A model generated the notes under the pieces. The model was not told the origin of the DNA. It did no database searches and worked only from the letters and a program-made list of their open reading frames with translations. The position numbers were made by a program, and so were the translations under genes. A DNA stretch of 64,000 nucleotides from Hyaloraphidium curvatum (lineage: Eukaryota; Monoblepharomycota; Hyaloraphidiomycetes; Hyaloraphidiales; Hyaloraphidiaceae): NCBI GenBank assembly GCA_025558095.1, contig JAIVFI010000037.1, positions 434,001-498,000 of the forward strand, written 5' to 3'. Numbering within the stretch: position 1 is the stretch's first letter; each line of letters opens with the position of its first letter. Of this stretch, positions 34,103-43,683 are shown piece by piece.

Positions 34103-34886
34103 ATGGAAGACATCGACGTCACCCCGACCGTCCACAGCGCCATGCGCGCCGCCTCCACGGTCGCCAGCGCCGCCTCGCGCGGGGCCTCCGCCGCCGCTCA
34201 CGGCGCCAAGGTCGCCGCCGAAATCTTCGCACCCCCCGCCACCGCGGCCCCCCGCTCCCCCATGTCTGGCTTCGTCTTGGCGCTCCTCGCCGCCGAAATT
34301 GCCGTGCTCGTGGTGCTTGCAGTGCCGTTCGCGGTGCCCGGGAGGGCCAGGGCTGTGGCGATGCTCAGCCTCAGCCCCGGGGCCGAGAGGGTGCGCTGGG
34401 TGCTCTACACCACCCTTGCCGGGCTGGGCGGGCTGCTCTGGGATGCGGGGAGGAGGTGGAACGGGGCCGAGAAGGAGGTGAAGAACCTGATGGAGGATCA
34501 GCCCAAGTGAGTCCGATCCCACGCGGACGGTGACGACGAGGCGCTGACGCTGTTGTGCTCCCTGCGACTGGACCAGGCTCAGGGTGTTCTACGACACATT
34601 TACGCGCTCTTCGAGGCTGCAGACCGACTTCATCCTCGTCGCCGCCGCCCTCTTTGCCTCCTTCCTCATGGGGGCAGGCCGCGACCCGATCGACCGCCTG
34701 ACAATGCTGATCTTCGTTGCCATCAGATACGTCCTCCACTTCCGCACGCTGAGGGAGGAGCCCGGGCTTGCAAGGAGGTACGAGGCGCAGGCCGACAGAG
34801 CGACGCAGGGGCAGGCCAAGGCCGAGGTGCAGAACGCGGGCGAGGACCCGGGCCTGAGGCAGAGGGCGCCGGGGCGCGGTGCTTGA
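34103..34886 (+). CDS. Bap31-like ER membrane protein, copy 2
   Basis: Two exons (34103-34506, 34577-34886; intron 70 nt with a CTGAC branch site) encode about 237 aa. The first exon product is almost identical to that of copy 1 at 32326. The second exon runs without interruption from the third membrane segment (LQTDFILVAAALFASFLMGA) through RDPIDRLTMLIFVAIRYVLH to a Gln/Glu/Arg-rich tail. The order of three membrane helices plus charged tail fits the Bap31/Yet family of ER chaperone-like proteins. This uninterrupted copy looks like the ancestral form. Both copies keep the same first intron position, so duplication took place at the DNA level, not through a retrocopy. Confidence 0.8.
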
Positions 34887-35239
34887 TCGGAGGGCGTTTT
34901 CTTGATGCTCGGGGCAGACACAACAATCGATTCTTGTCGGGCAATGCTTCTGTGTATGTTGTGCGCATCCAATCTTACTGGATCGGCGCCCGTCAACGTC
35001 ATCGGCGCCATCCTCAGTTCCGCGATCCATCATGAACCCGAGCGGTCGAACGACCCGCAGCTTGGGTCTCTGAGTCCTCGCGAGCGTGTGTTTGGACCAA
35101 TCATCAATTCCTTCTTCCTCCTTCGATGAACTCCATCCGGCCGGAGCGAAGGGGCGCGGGTTGAGAGGTCTCGAAGCCTCGACTGCTCCTCGTGGCAAGG
35201 TGCGTTCCAGCTCGTCCAGCAACTGCGGCCGGATCCAAC

Positions 35240-36247
35240 ATGGCCACCGAATTGCGCGTGCGGGTCCCGCCCGCTTCCTTTTACGAAAGCTTCGATTGGC
35301 CCCCCCTGAGGTGCGCCGTCCGCGCCGAGGTCCGCCTCGGCGGGGCGTGGGAGCGGCTCCGGCTCTGCGACGTCGCCGTCAAGGGCACCGCGGCCAGCGC
35401 GTCCGTCGACCTGGCGCAGCTGGGGCAAGCCATGCGGGAAGGGAGCGTGGCGAGGATCCGGGTCGTCGTGCGGACCGACGCCGCCGGGGAGGTCGGCGAC
35501 GACGGGGAGGAATGGTTCGCCATGGCCGAGGCGGTGCTCGACGGCCGTCCCCTGCCGCAGGCCTACGCCGACTTTGGCGAGGAGATGATCATTGATTCGG
35601 TTAGAGGCGCCGGGGCCGGTTGCCCAAAGTCAACCAGACTGACGTCCCCGTCTGCCCAGTACGAAGCCGCCAACGGCAAGGAAAACCCCATCTCGATCGC
35701 CTACGTGGATTTCAAGCCTCAGAAGGACCTCGGCAACGACGCCCTCTCGGAGGCGCGCGAGATCCAGGGCAAGATGGGAACAATCAGCGTCAAGGTCCGC
35801 CTCTGGCTGCACCAGGAAGAGCGCATGGAGGCCGCAGGGCCCGACGAGCAACTCAGCGCCGTGGCGGAGCTGATGCACTCCAAGGGGATCGTTCCCAAGG
35901 GCAAAGGGAGAGACTCCCCGTACGCCAGCGCCAGGTGATTTCGGCCCGGCAAGCTGCCCAGCTCGTCGCCGTGCTGACCGTCCTCTGTCCCGTGCAGGTT
36001 CTGCGACGGCACGGCCTCAAAAGGCACCGGGGACAGCGAGCCCCAGGAGCCGGTAAATGCGGAACCGGGGGAACCGGGACCGCACGCCCCGGCCGGGCCC
36101 AGGATGCTCCGCGTCGACTACGGCGGCACCACGCGCGTCCTCGCTTCCTTCGACATCCACTACGGCCGCAGCGCTCCGCAGCCCCGCGCGTCGGTGCCGA
36201 TGCCCGAGGGCACGAGGGAGGAAGGCGGGACGGTGGTCGTCGACTAG
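35240..36247 (+). CDS. hypothetical protein, 294 aa
   Basis: Three exons (35240-35599, 35660-35934, 35998-36247; introns 60 and 63 nt, both with CTGAC branch sites) encode about 294 aa. The first two exons look beta-rich, with alternating hydrophobics such as SVARIRVVVRTDA and a later GTISVKVRLWLHQEE strand. The final exon is Pro/Gly-rich, with a RVDYGGTTRVLASFDIHYG segment. The layout loosely recalls fungal DUF7918-type proteins, but I cannot assign it. There is no signal peptide or membrane segment. The gene lies at the downstream edge of the tandem duplication, and only this copy is complete. Confidence 0.65.
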
Positions 36248-36720
36248 CGGGCGGATCGAGAGCTCGCCAGGATGGGCTCGGGGTCTCCTGGGCAGCCAGC
36301 GCATCAATAAACGGCCCCGTCGCATCGGGCGTACCTCGAGGTTCGTCCTGCCCGGCAGCCACCGGCCCGGGCAGAACCCCGCGCGGCCGTCCCACCGGAA
36401 CCGCGGGCGTGCCCGGGCGGAATCCCCGCGGGTTCCGGGAGCAATCCGCGCCGCGAGCCCGCCGGAGCGGCACCGGACCGGACCGGACGCCCGGCGCGGC
36501 ACCGAGACAAAAGGTCCGAGACGCAGCTCTTCCCCATTCCGCCGCCGACACCCCCTTGGCATCGTCCCCCTCCCCCGCTCCGTCCGCCCCTCGCCCGTAC
36601 CCTCTCCACCCTTCCGCCTTCCCCTTCCCCGCGCCGAAAGCGGTCACGCCGCGACCTTGTTCTCCTGCCCCCTCCGCCAGCTTCCCCGTTCCCCCCTTCG
36701 TCAGCCCCATCTCCCCTCGC

Positions 36721-37181
36721 GCGACGAACGGAGAGACCCACTCCCATATCCTGAAGAGCTGGTAGAACCCCGTCCCCGCGACGAAGATGTTGACGAACAT
36801 GAGCGAGTAGTTGACCGGCGTGATGACGGTGGCGTAGCGCGACCAGATTGTTCCCGTGGCGGCGAGGGCTGGGGCACGGGCGGCGGGGTTTCCCAGAGGG
36901 AGCGGGGGAGGGAGGGCGACGCGTGAGACGGTGGCGGGGGGTTGCGACGGCGGCGGACGCACAGACGCTCTGGCTGACGCTGAGCTTGTCCGCCGGCCTC
37001 TTGAGATCCGCGAGCCCCGCGATGACCAGCGCCTGCCCCTCCGTTAGCGCGCGCGAGGACCCGGAGGCGGGCGGAGGAAGGCTACCCATTTCATCAGCGG
37101 CGCCCAGAAGAATATCGTGCGGGGGCCGGCGGGGTGGTTGATGAAGCGCGAGAGGGCGGAGGGCGCGGGGGCGGCGGCCAT
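36721..37181 (-). CDS. mitochondrial pyruvate carrier subunit (MPC family), 3' end unresolved
   Basis: Exons 37181-37086, 37032-36963 and from 36868 downwards; introns 53 and 94 nt. The chain follows the MPC pattern closely: FINHPAGPRTIFFWAPLMKW (first helix, with the conserved HPAGP-x-TI-x-FWAP), then GLADLKRPADKLSVSQ, then LAATGTIWSRYATVITPVNY, and FVNIFVAGTGFYQLFRIW. MPC1/MPC2 heterodimers import pyruvate across the inner mitochondrial membrane. The PVNY/IWSRY segment and the long Pro/Gly-rich tail suggest the MPC2 (Mpc2/3) side rather than MPC1. The frame stays open to 35853, far beyond the usual length and antisense to the neighbouring gene. The true stop is therefore not known, and only the recognisable core is given. 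Confidence 0.85.
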
Positions 37182-38479
37182 CGCGGCGAACTGTGGGGGA
37201 GGTGGGGGGGCAAGTTGGACGCGTCGGCGCGGCGGACCGTGCGGAACGGACGGGGAGGGGCGGATTGCGGGGACCGTGCGGAATCGGCGCCGGGGGAGGC
37301 GCAAACGGGAGCGGTGCATGGAAAAACCGGCGCACGGGGCAGATGGCGAGATCGAGGCATGCCGAAAGCGGTGCGGGGCAGGGCGGGGGTTCCGCGGGCC
37401 AAGGGAAGGAGGTGGCCGGGGGTCCTTTGAACCGGAGGCGTCCGCCCGTCGCCGCGGCGCACGTCCCGCGCCGAACCGTGCCGTCCCGCTTCCCCATGCC
37501 TTCCATTTATCCATGGTCGCGATCGGGACGTGGAGATGGCGGGCGGCGGCGGCGGTCCGTTCGGTCGTCGCCGCCGCGAAGTCTGGACGCCCTCCATACG
37601 GGCCCTTTTGCTACGGAGGAGCCCTGGTCCGCCGGGAATGTCTCCCCGCGGCGGGGCACGGACTCTTTCGGCGGGGTGTCGCGCTGTGAGCACAATCGGG
37701 GTGATCGGCCGCGAAAAAGGTGGGGGGACGGGGGAGGCGCCAAGCACGTGCACTCCGGGAAAAACGATGGGGGGGTGCGGCGAAGCGGCCCCGTGCGCCG
37801 TCGAGCGGATTGTGCACGGGATCCCGCGCCGGGGGCCCGGGACGATCGGCAAACAGGCCGGAAACGTCGTTGTGGGAGGGCGAGGGAGTCGGATGCGCTT
37901 GCGCCTGTGGAAAAGCCGCGTGGGGAATCGCGAGGCGATTTTCACGTGGGTCCAAAGCGTGCCGTTCCGAGTCGATCCCGGACCCGGGGGGAAGCCCGCC
38001 GCAGCACCACCCGAACATTCCTCCCTGGCACGGAAGCGTACGTTCCGCCGACTTTGTTCGTCGCCCTGCCCCGCTGTCGGTGAAGCCCGCTCGTTGAAGG
38101 GGGGCGCGGGCTGGACGAAGGGCACCTCGCTTACGTCAATCCTCGACTCCCCCTCGACCGGTTCCCGTCCATTCATTCACCCGGCCAGCGGCAGAGGGGC
38201 GCCGATGCCCCGCGGAGGGCGCGCGTGAGCCGCACGGCGAGAGCGAGCGAGGTGGGCGTCGGCGGCCGGGCGCAAGGGCAGGCGGGGGGCGGCTCGGCGG
38301 GGACGGCACCGCCGCACCGTGGGCTGGCGGGCACACCGGGAGGGCGCTGTTACCGGCGGGGCACCGGCAGGGCACACCGGCAGGCGCTGAGAGACCGAGC
38401 GGCGGAGGAGGGCGGCGACGAGGCCGGCCCGCGCGAGCGCGTTCGAGAGACCCGCTGATCCGCGGCCGTTTCGTTTCAG
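37182..38479. other. GC-rich intergenic region, about 1.3 kb
   Basis: Between the pyruvate carrier start (minus) and the next plus-strand gene. Long open frames on both strands have Arg/Pro/Gly-dominated shadow composition, with no domain or consistent splice pattern. I see nothing supportable here beyond a probable divergent promoter region. A TTTCAG just before 38480 might be a splice acceptor for an unseen 5' exon. Confidence 0.35.
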
Positions 38480-40070
38480 ATGGGGACGTTCGTTGCCGAC
38501 TTCGGGCTGGACGGCGAGCACGGCGGCGAGGGCGTGCCGCGGCGGCGGTCGTCGGCGACGGAGCTGCGCGGCGTGGCGGCGCGCGGCGGGCGCGGGCAGG
38601 ACAGGGTGGAACGCGGGGCGGGCGGCGACCGCGGCTCGGCGCCCAGGCAGCGCGTGCGCACGGCGCCGCTGAGCGGGATCGGCGCGCTCAGCTCGCTGTG
38701 GGCCGGCGTGGTCGGGGACGCCGCGCCGGAGAGCCCGGGAACGGGCACGCGGACGGACTCGGACTCGGGCGGGATGCCCGACCCCGCCCGCTCGCGGCCG
38801 GCCTCGCCATCCGGCCAACTCACGGGAGGCTCGACCTCGGATGTTGGACACTCGGGATACGGGACGGCGCACGGCCCGCCTGCCCGGGGAACGCGGGAAG
38901 CCCCCGCCTCCCGCAATCACGTGCGCCCCGCGACCCCCGCTCCCGAGCCCGCGGACTCGCACCCCGGCGCGCAGGACGACGCGCCCCCGCGCGGCACCCG
39001 CGGCCCGATGCCCACGCCCTCCCCCACGCCGCCGCTGGCGGGGCGCATGCACGCCAAGCTGCGGCACGCGGAATCGTCCTCGGGCACCGACTCGGAGGAC
39101 GACGGGGCCATGTGGTTCGGCCGGGGATCGGCATCCTCGTCGCCCGCTGCGTCGTCGGCGTCCTCCCCCCGCGCCAAACCCCCGCAGCCCGAACCCGCAG
39201 ACGACCTCGACCGCCGCCCCATTTCCAAGCTCGCCGCGCCCGAGCTCTCTCCGCGCCGAACCGCCTCGGCCTACTCCCTGAGCAAGAAGGACCTGCCCCC
39301 CTGGAACCGGCGCGACCGCGTGCGCGACTCGAGCCCCTCGGACGGCTCGTCGCCGCGGCGCAGCTCGAGCTTCACCTTCTCGCCCGATCGCAAGCAGCCC
39401 GCGCAGGGGCAGGCCAACGCCAGGTCGCCGGCAGCGAGGGTTCTCTTCCCCGACCCCGGGCCCCGCCGCTCCCCGCCCACCCCTCCGACGCTCACCTCGC
39501 GCATCGGCTCTCGGCCGCGCGCTGTTCCTCGACGACACCTTGCCCCCTCCTTCCGGTGGCTCGCCTTCCCACCCGCACCTCCCCCTCCCCACCACCCCGC
39601 CGCTGCACGCCGCCCGCCAGCCCGGCCGGCGCTACGCCCCGCGCACCCCGTCCCCCTCCTTGCCGAGGGAAGGCGAGATCCCCGAGGACTACGACCCCAA
39701 CCTGCTGTGGGACGGCCCGGCGCCGCCGCCGGCCCCGCGTGCGCCGCGAGAGCCGCTCACCCCCATCGCGGCGCTGGACAGCCTGCTCGTGTTGAACGCG
39801 ACCGTCCTGGCCGCGCTCGCGGTCGTCGGGATCACCCTGCTGTCGTACCTCCTCTCGGCCACGGACGCCGTGCTGCCGGCGCTCAAATCCGGTTCGGGGC
39901 ACGTGCTGGATGCCGTGGGGGGGGTGGGGAGGACGGTGGTGCCGGGGCTGAGGAGGGTCGGCAGGGCGCTGGGCGGGCTGGGGGTCGTGAGCAGGGGGGG
40001 CGGGGGGAGGGTGGCGGGGGAGGGGGAGAGGGAGGTGCGCGAGGTCAGCAGGGAGGGGGTGGGGATGTGA
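38480..40070 (+). CDS. Ser/Pro-rich single-pass membrane protein, frame junction unresolved
   Basis: The first frame (from 38480) is rich in Ser, Pro, Arg and Asp with Ser-Pro/Ser-Arg repeats typical of phosphorylated disordered regions, for example a SPRRSSSFTFSPD stretch near 39350. From about 39540 a different frame takes over. It reads EGEIPEDYDPNLLWDGP, then a strong membrane helix (LLVLNATVLAALAVVGITLLSYLL), then a Gly/Arg/Val tail ending at 40070. I could not find a GT-AG pair that joins the two frames cleanly, so the junction (39430-39560) is a missed intron, a frameshift or an assembly indel. The family is unknown. The disordered head plus C-terminal anchor suggests a tail-anchored adaptor, which is inference. 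Confidence 0.45.
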
Positions 40071-40404
40071 TTCCTTGGGAGGGGGGGAGGGGTTGCCTGG
40101 GAAGGACTGCTCGGGGAGAGATGCTTGGGGGCAACGTACCGCTTGGGAGAAGGACGACGGGAGCTTTGGCCACGGGAGTGGATGCATGTACAACAGACGG
40201 TCACACGGGAGGTAGAGTTTTCGGGATCATGGCCTGCGATGCCCTGGTGCTCTTTCGAGCAGTTCGCCTTCTCGTTGGTGCGCGCGGATGCTGCGTGGCC
40301 GGGGTGGTCCGCGAGGTTCTGCGCTTCGCGGTGAGCTAGGATGGGCGCCGCGATCCTCCGGGCGGCCGGAGCTGACGACGATTCGGGGGCGGGCACCCGT
40401 CGGA

Positions 40405-40726
40405 TTAGATCAGGAAGTGCTCGGGGCGCCGGTGGACGTGTACGCATTCGCGATGGTGTGCTACGAGGTGGCGAGCGGGGGGATGTACCCGTTCCAGGGG
40501 ATGAACGCGATGGCGGCGGGCTCCTCCACACCGTGTGGAGCATCGAAGCTCACCTCCCGCTCCCCGGCAGATCATGTGCAAGGTTTGCGACGAGCAGAAG
40601 CGCCCCCCGCGGCCCGACGGGGCGTCGGACGCCACGTGGGAAATGATGCGGCGGATGTGGGCGCAGGCGGCGGCGGCCAGGCCGGCGTTCGTCGAGGTGG
40701 CGGCCGAGATGGCAGGTTGGTGAGCC
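40405..40726 (+). pseudogene. protein kinase C-lobe fragment
   Basis: A truncated kinase: VDVYAFAMVCYEVASGGMYPF (the DxW/YxxG helix region), an apparent intron ending CCCCGGCAG at about 40569, then KVCDEQKRPPRPD and MMRRMWAQAAAARPAFVEVAAEM, the RP-containing end of a TKL-like kinase domain, with a stop at 40724. No N-lobe, HRD or DFG is present upstream; sequence before 40405 has no kinase similarity that I can see. It is most likely the 3' remnant of a kinase gene. Confidence 0.65.
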
Positions 40727-40795
40727 GTTCGGTGTATTTCGATCAAAATCTATGCCGTCGTTGGTCATTCCGTTCTTGCTTTGTATGCGTGCTTT
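40640..40795 (+). repeat. flanking duplicate, left copy (kinase 3' end plus flank)
   Basis: The end of the kinase fragment and about 70 bp downstream (gtcgttggtcattccgttct) recur at 42395-42540, on the far side of the RING/TRAF gene, in the same orientation. Confidence 0.65.
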
Positions 40796-41042
40796 TTTCC
40801 ATGGCTTCGCAGTCGGGAATCGGGTTCGCCTGACAGATGAGGCAAGATTCTCCCGTCGGCGTCGAAAACGCCGACCTACGGTGCACGGCCCACCTACTTG
40901 GTCGCGGCGGTCCGTGCACGGACCATCGGCGCCGGAGAGCAGCCGCAGCGAGGACGGACGCGGGGGCGAACGTCGTGCGCCACCTGGGGCACGGCGGACG
41001 CGTTCACGCGCTTGCGGCGCCGCATCGCGCCCTGATTGGCAC

Positions 41043-42354
41043 ATGGAACCTTCTTCGAACCAATACCTGGATTTACGGTGCCGGGAGACCCCTGCGGCTA
41101 TGTCTCAAGCTTCCTCGGCGGCCGGTACCCTCAATGGCCTGGCGCGCCACGCCGATCCGCCAGAGTACATCTGCGCCATATGTACCGAGACGATCCACCC
41201 GCATCGCCAGCCCGTGCTCCTGGCCGGCCCGTGCGAGACCCACGTGTTCTGTCGCGAGTGCGCCGAGGAGCTTCGGCAGAAGGAGTGTCCCGTCTGCCGG
41301 AAACCGTTCGAAGGGATCATGCCGCTGAGCGGCAACCGATTTGCGTGGAGGGCGTACAACAACGCGAGGTTGCGGTGCTTCTACGAGTGCGGGGAGGCGG
41401 CCGACGTGGCGGACCTCGAGGGGCACTACAGGCGGTGCAACAAGGCCAAGTGCGGCGCATGCGGGATCGTCTTGGCTCCCCCGACGACCCTCGAGGTGGG
41501 CCGGCTTCCGGTACCCGTCGTCGTGAGCTGAGCTGATGTCCCGGCTCGTGCAAGGATCACAAGGGCACGTGTCCCAGGAGGCTCGTCCCGTGCAAGTTCG
41601 TCGGGCAAGGCTGTACGGACAAGAGTCTAGCCAGTGAAGAGCTAGCCAATCACGAGAAGCTCTGTGGTTGGAGGACGGTCAAGTGTGATCTGCTGCTGTG
41701 CGAGCACGAGGTGGGCGACCCCCAGCCTTCCGAGGAGCGACAGATTGACGACGTCTGCAGTGCCTAGCAAAGGACTTGAAGGAACATGAGGTCGCTGCGA
41801 TGGGAGACCACCTGAAGCTGGCTTTGGAGGAAGTCAAACGCCTGCGCACCACTGTGGCGGGTAGCTTTGGGGTCTTCACCGTGGATGTCGGGCTCCCGCG
41901 CCGCGAGTGGACCGTGCCAGTCTCTCCATCTCCAGAGGGTCGCTTGCAGTCACCTTTGTTCGGATGCGGAGGCGCGACATTCTACGTGCGAGCGGCACTA
42001 GGAAAAGCGGGAACCGAGTCATCGGTTGGACTCTCCCTGTATCTTCGCTCAACAGACTTTGGACATGGAGGAGTGTCCGTCAGGATCCGTTCGGTGCATG
42101 CGCATTTTTCGCTCGAGCTACTTGACAAGAACAACCAGCCCGTGAACAAGAGAGTTGAGAAGGGGACAATCGGCATTGCGGGTTCGGGCTGGCACAACTT
42201 TTGTGACTTCGACCCCGGGATGCAGGTCATTGACCTCGGCGACCGCTCCGTTCTCCGGGTCAAGGTCGAGCTCTACGTTCGAAGAACGTTTTCCGATGCC
42301 CTCCCCACCTCGACGATATCAACAAAGTGGCCGGATTCCCCGTTGGAAGACTAG
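41043..42354 (+). CDS. RING/TRAF zinc finger/MATH-type E3 ubiquitin ligase-like protein
   Basis: Exons 41043-41510, 41555-41710 and 41761-42354 (introns 44 and 50 nt) encode about 405 aa; a start at 41100 is also possible. Residues about 40-85 form a RING: CAICTE, a Cys, then HVFCRECA and CPVC. A TRAF-type zinc finger run follows with Cys/His pairs across both introns, including HYRRCNKAKCGACG, DHKGTCPRRLVPC, HEKLCGWRTVKC and CEHECLAKDLKEHE. A short helix leads to a MATH-like beta-sandwich (about 41870-42300), with FGCGGATFYV and GLSLYLRST strands. TRAF-like RING proteins attach ubiquitin and bind receptors or substrates via MATH; partners here are unknown. The gene is flanked by two copies of a kinase 3' end. 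Confidence 0.82.
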
Positions 42355-42394
42355 GATGGCTTCATGCAGGTGCAAGCATCACGAGTGGCTGCCC

Positions 42395-42540
42395 GTCATT
42401 TGGGCGCTGATGCGGCGGATGCGGGCGCAGGAGGCGGCGGCCAGGCCGGGTTGGTGAGCCGAGCGGTTTCCGATGGGACTGTATGGGTAGGGCACCCGTC
42501 GTTGGTCGTTCGGAGCTTGCTTTCTCGCCGCGGCGCCGCA
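42395..42540 (+). repeat. flanking duplicate, right copy (kinase 3' end plus flank)
   Basis: Reads MRRMRAQEAAARPGW then a stop, matching MRRMWAQAAAARP and GW at the end of the kinase fragment. A deletion of about 30 nt removes the residues between RP and GW. The downstream flank (gtcgttggtcgttcggagct) also matches the left copy. Confidence 0.65.
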
Positions 42541-42612
42541 TCCAACCGTCGCGGATCCCGCCCGCTTCCCCTGCCCCCCCCTGCCCACGTCCCGGCCCCA
42601 AACAAACACGCG

Positions 42613-43464
42613 ATGCCCTCCCTCTCCGCCCCACCGTTTGCTCCCCTTCGCCCCTCCTTTGTCCCGCTCCTCCTCCACCCAGCCGCCGCAACCGCGCCGG
42701 AACGGGGACCCGCGTCCCACGTCGACCCGCTCCATCTGGGCCCGTGGATGCCCGGACTGCCGCCGAGCTCGCCGCGGGGGCTGCTGCAGTTGATGGTGGG
42801 GGAGGAGGGGGGTGGGGAGGAGGAAGTGGGTGGGGAGGTTGGGGGGCTGTTCGGGGGGGTGGGGTGGGGGGTGGGGAGCGCGGGGCCGGTGGGCGCGGCG
42901 GGCCCTCGAAAGGACGATGAGAAGATTGCAGAGGATCTGGAGAAGGCCATCAAGGTGGTTTGCACTGCTTCCCCCCCGAATGCGCCGACCAACCCGCCCC
43001 AGACGCCCCGGCCCCCCGCCGCCGCATCCCCCGCCTCCTCTCCGCACGCCGGCTTCCCGACCATCACCGGGGACACCCCCCGCCCCGCGCTGTCACCCAC
43101 CGCCATGCGCCCGGAGCCGATCACCCCGTGCAGGCCCAAGCCGACGCCGGGGAGGAGGGCGACGCCGAAGAGCACGCCGAGGAAGCCCCGCGCGCCTGCA
43201 AGGCCCAGGAACGTCGAAAGCACCCCCACGCGCACCCCGAAACGCACGCCCAAGCGCTCTCCCGCCCCCGCGATCGCCGACGTCCCGGCCAGGCCGGCCG
43301 AGGACCCCGTGCTGGCGCTGCTCGCGCGGTGCAGGCACATGAAGGCCAACCGCTGGTCCAGGGCGCGGATGGCGGCGGAGATGGGGAGGATGGGGGCGGG
43401 CGCGGTGCGGCCGCTGGGGGGCGCGAGGGTGGGCAGGGGGGCGGTGCCGCTGCCGGGGGCGTAG
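42613..43464 (+). CDS. basic Pro-rich low-complexity protein, hypothetical
   Basis: One open frame from an ATG at 42613, about 283 aa. The N-terminal third is Pro/Leu-rich then Gly/Glu-rich. A short acidic helix (KIAEDLEKAIK) follows, then a Pro/Thr/Arg/Lys-rich part with repeated TP-basic units such as TPKRTPKRSPAP, resembling Cdk or MAP kinase target sites in nuclear proteins. The end contains a small helix with LLARCRHMKANRW. An alternative GT donor exists near 42954 but no convincing acceptor. Parallel open frames on the opposite strand are similarly low-complexity, so expression is uncertain. No family assigned. Confidence 0.45.
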   Translation: MPSLSAPPFAPLRPSFVPLLLHPAAATAPERGPASHVDPLHLGPWMPGLPPSSPRGLLQLMVGEEGGGEEEVGGEVGGLFGGVGWGVGSAGPVGAAGPRKDDEKIAEDLEKAIKVVCTASPPNAPTNPPQTPRPPAAASPASSPHAGFPTITGDTPRPALSPTAMRPEPITPCRPKPTPGRRATPKSTPRKPRAPARPRNVESTPTRTPKRTPKRSPAPAIADVPARPAEDPVLALLARCRHMKANRWSRARMAAEMGRMGAGAVRPLGGARVGRGAVPLPGA

Positions 43465-43683
43465 GATGGGACGGTGGCCGGCGGGCGGACGGGCCCGGAA
43501 AAACGAGGGAAGCGGGCGGATGGGGTGCATCCACGCTATAGAGGGCTAGAGACGTGGTTTCCAAGGCGGCTTTCGGTCCCCCGTTCCGCGTCTCCCGAGT
43601 GAGGAGCAGGGGACCGCCCGCCCTGTTCTAGCCATTTCCCTATCCGACGCCACGACAAGTCCCGCTCCCCCCGCGCCGCGGCG

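Larger units (their letters stand above)
33511..35325 (+). repeat. tandem duplication, unit B
   Basis: The second copy of the 1.64-kb unit, about 1.8 kb long because of an extra stretch of roughly 155 bp (about 33660-33815) inside the copied FkbM sequence. It contains the decayed FkbM fragment, the intact Bap31-like copy 2 and the real 5' end of the unknown gene at 35240. Confidence 0.8.

Noticed and set aside
35853-36720. Continuation of the pyruvate carrier frame far past the carrier domain
   Set aside because: Low-complexity, antisense to the third exon of the neighbouring gene, and far longer than any MPC protein. The real stop or last intron was not found.
37094-38176. 360-codon minus-strand frame in the long GC-rich gap
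   Set aside because: Pro/Arg-rich with no recognisable domain, and overlapping frames look the same.
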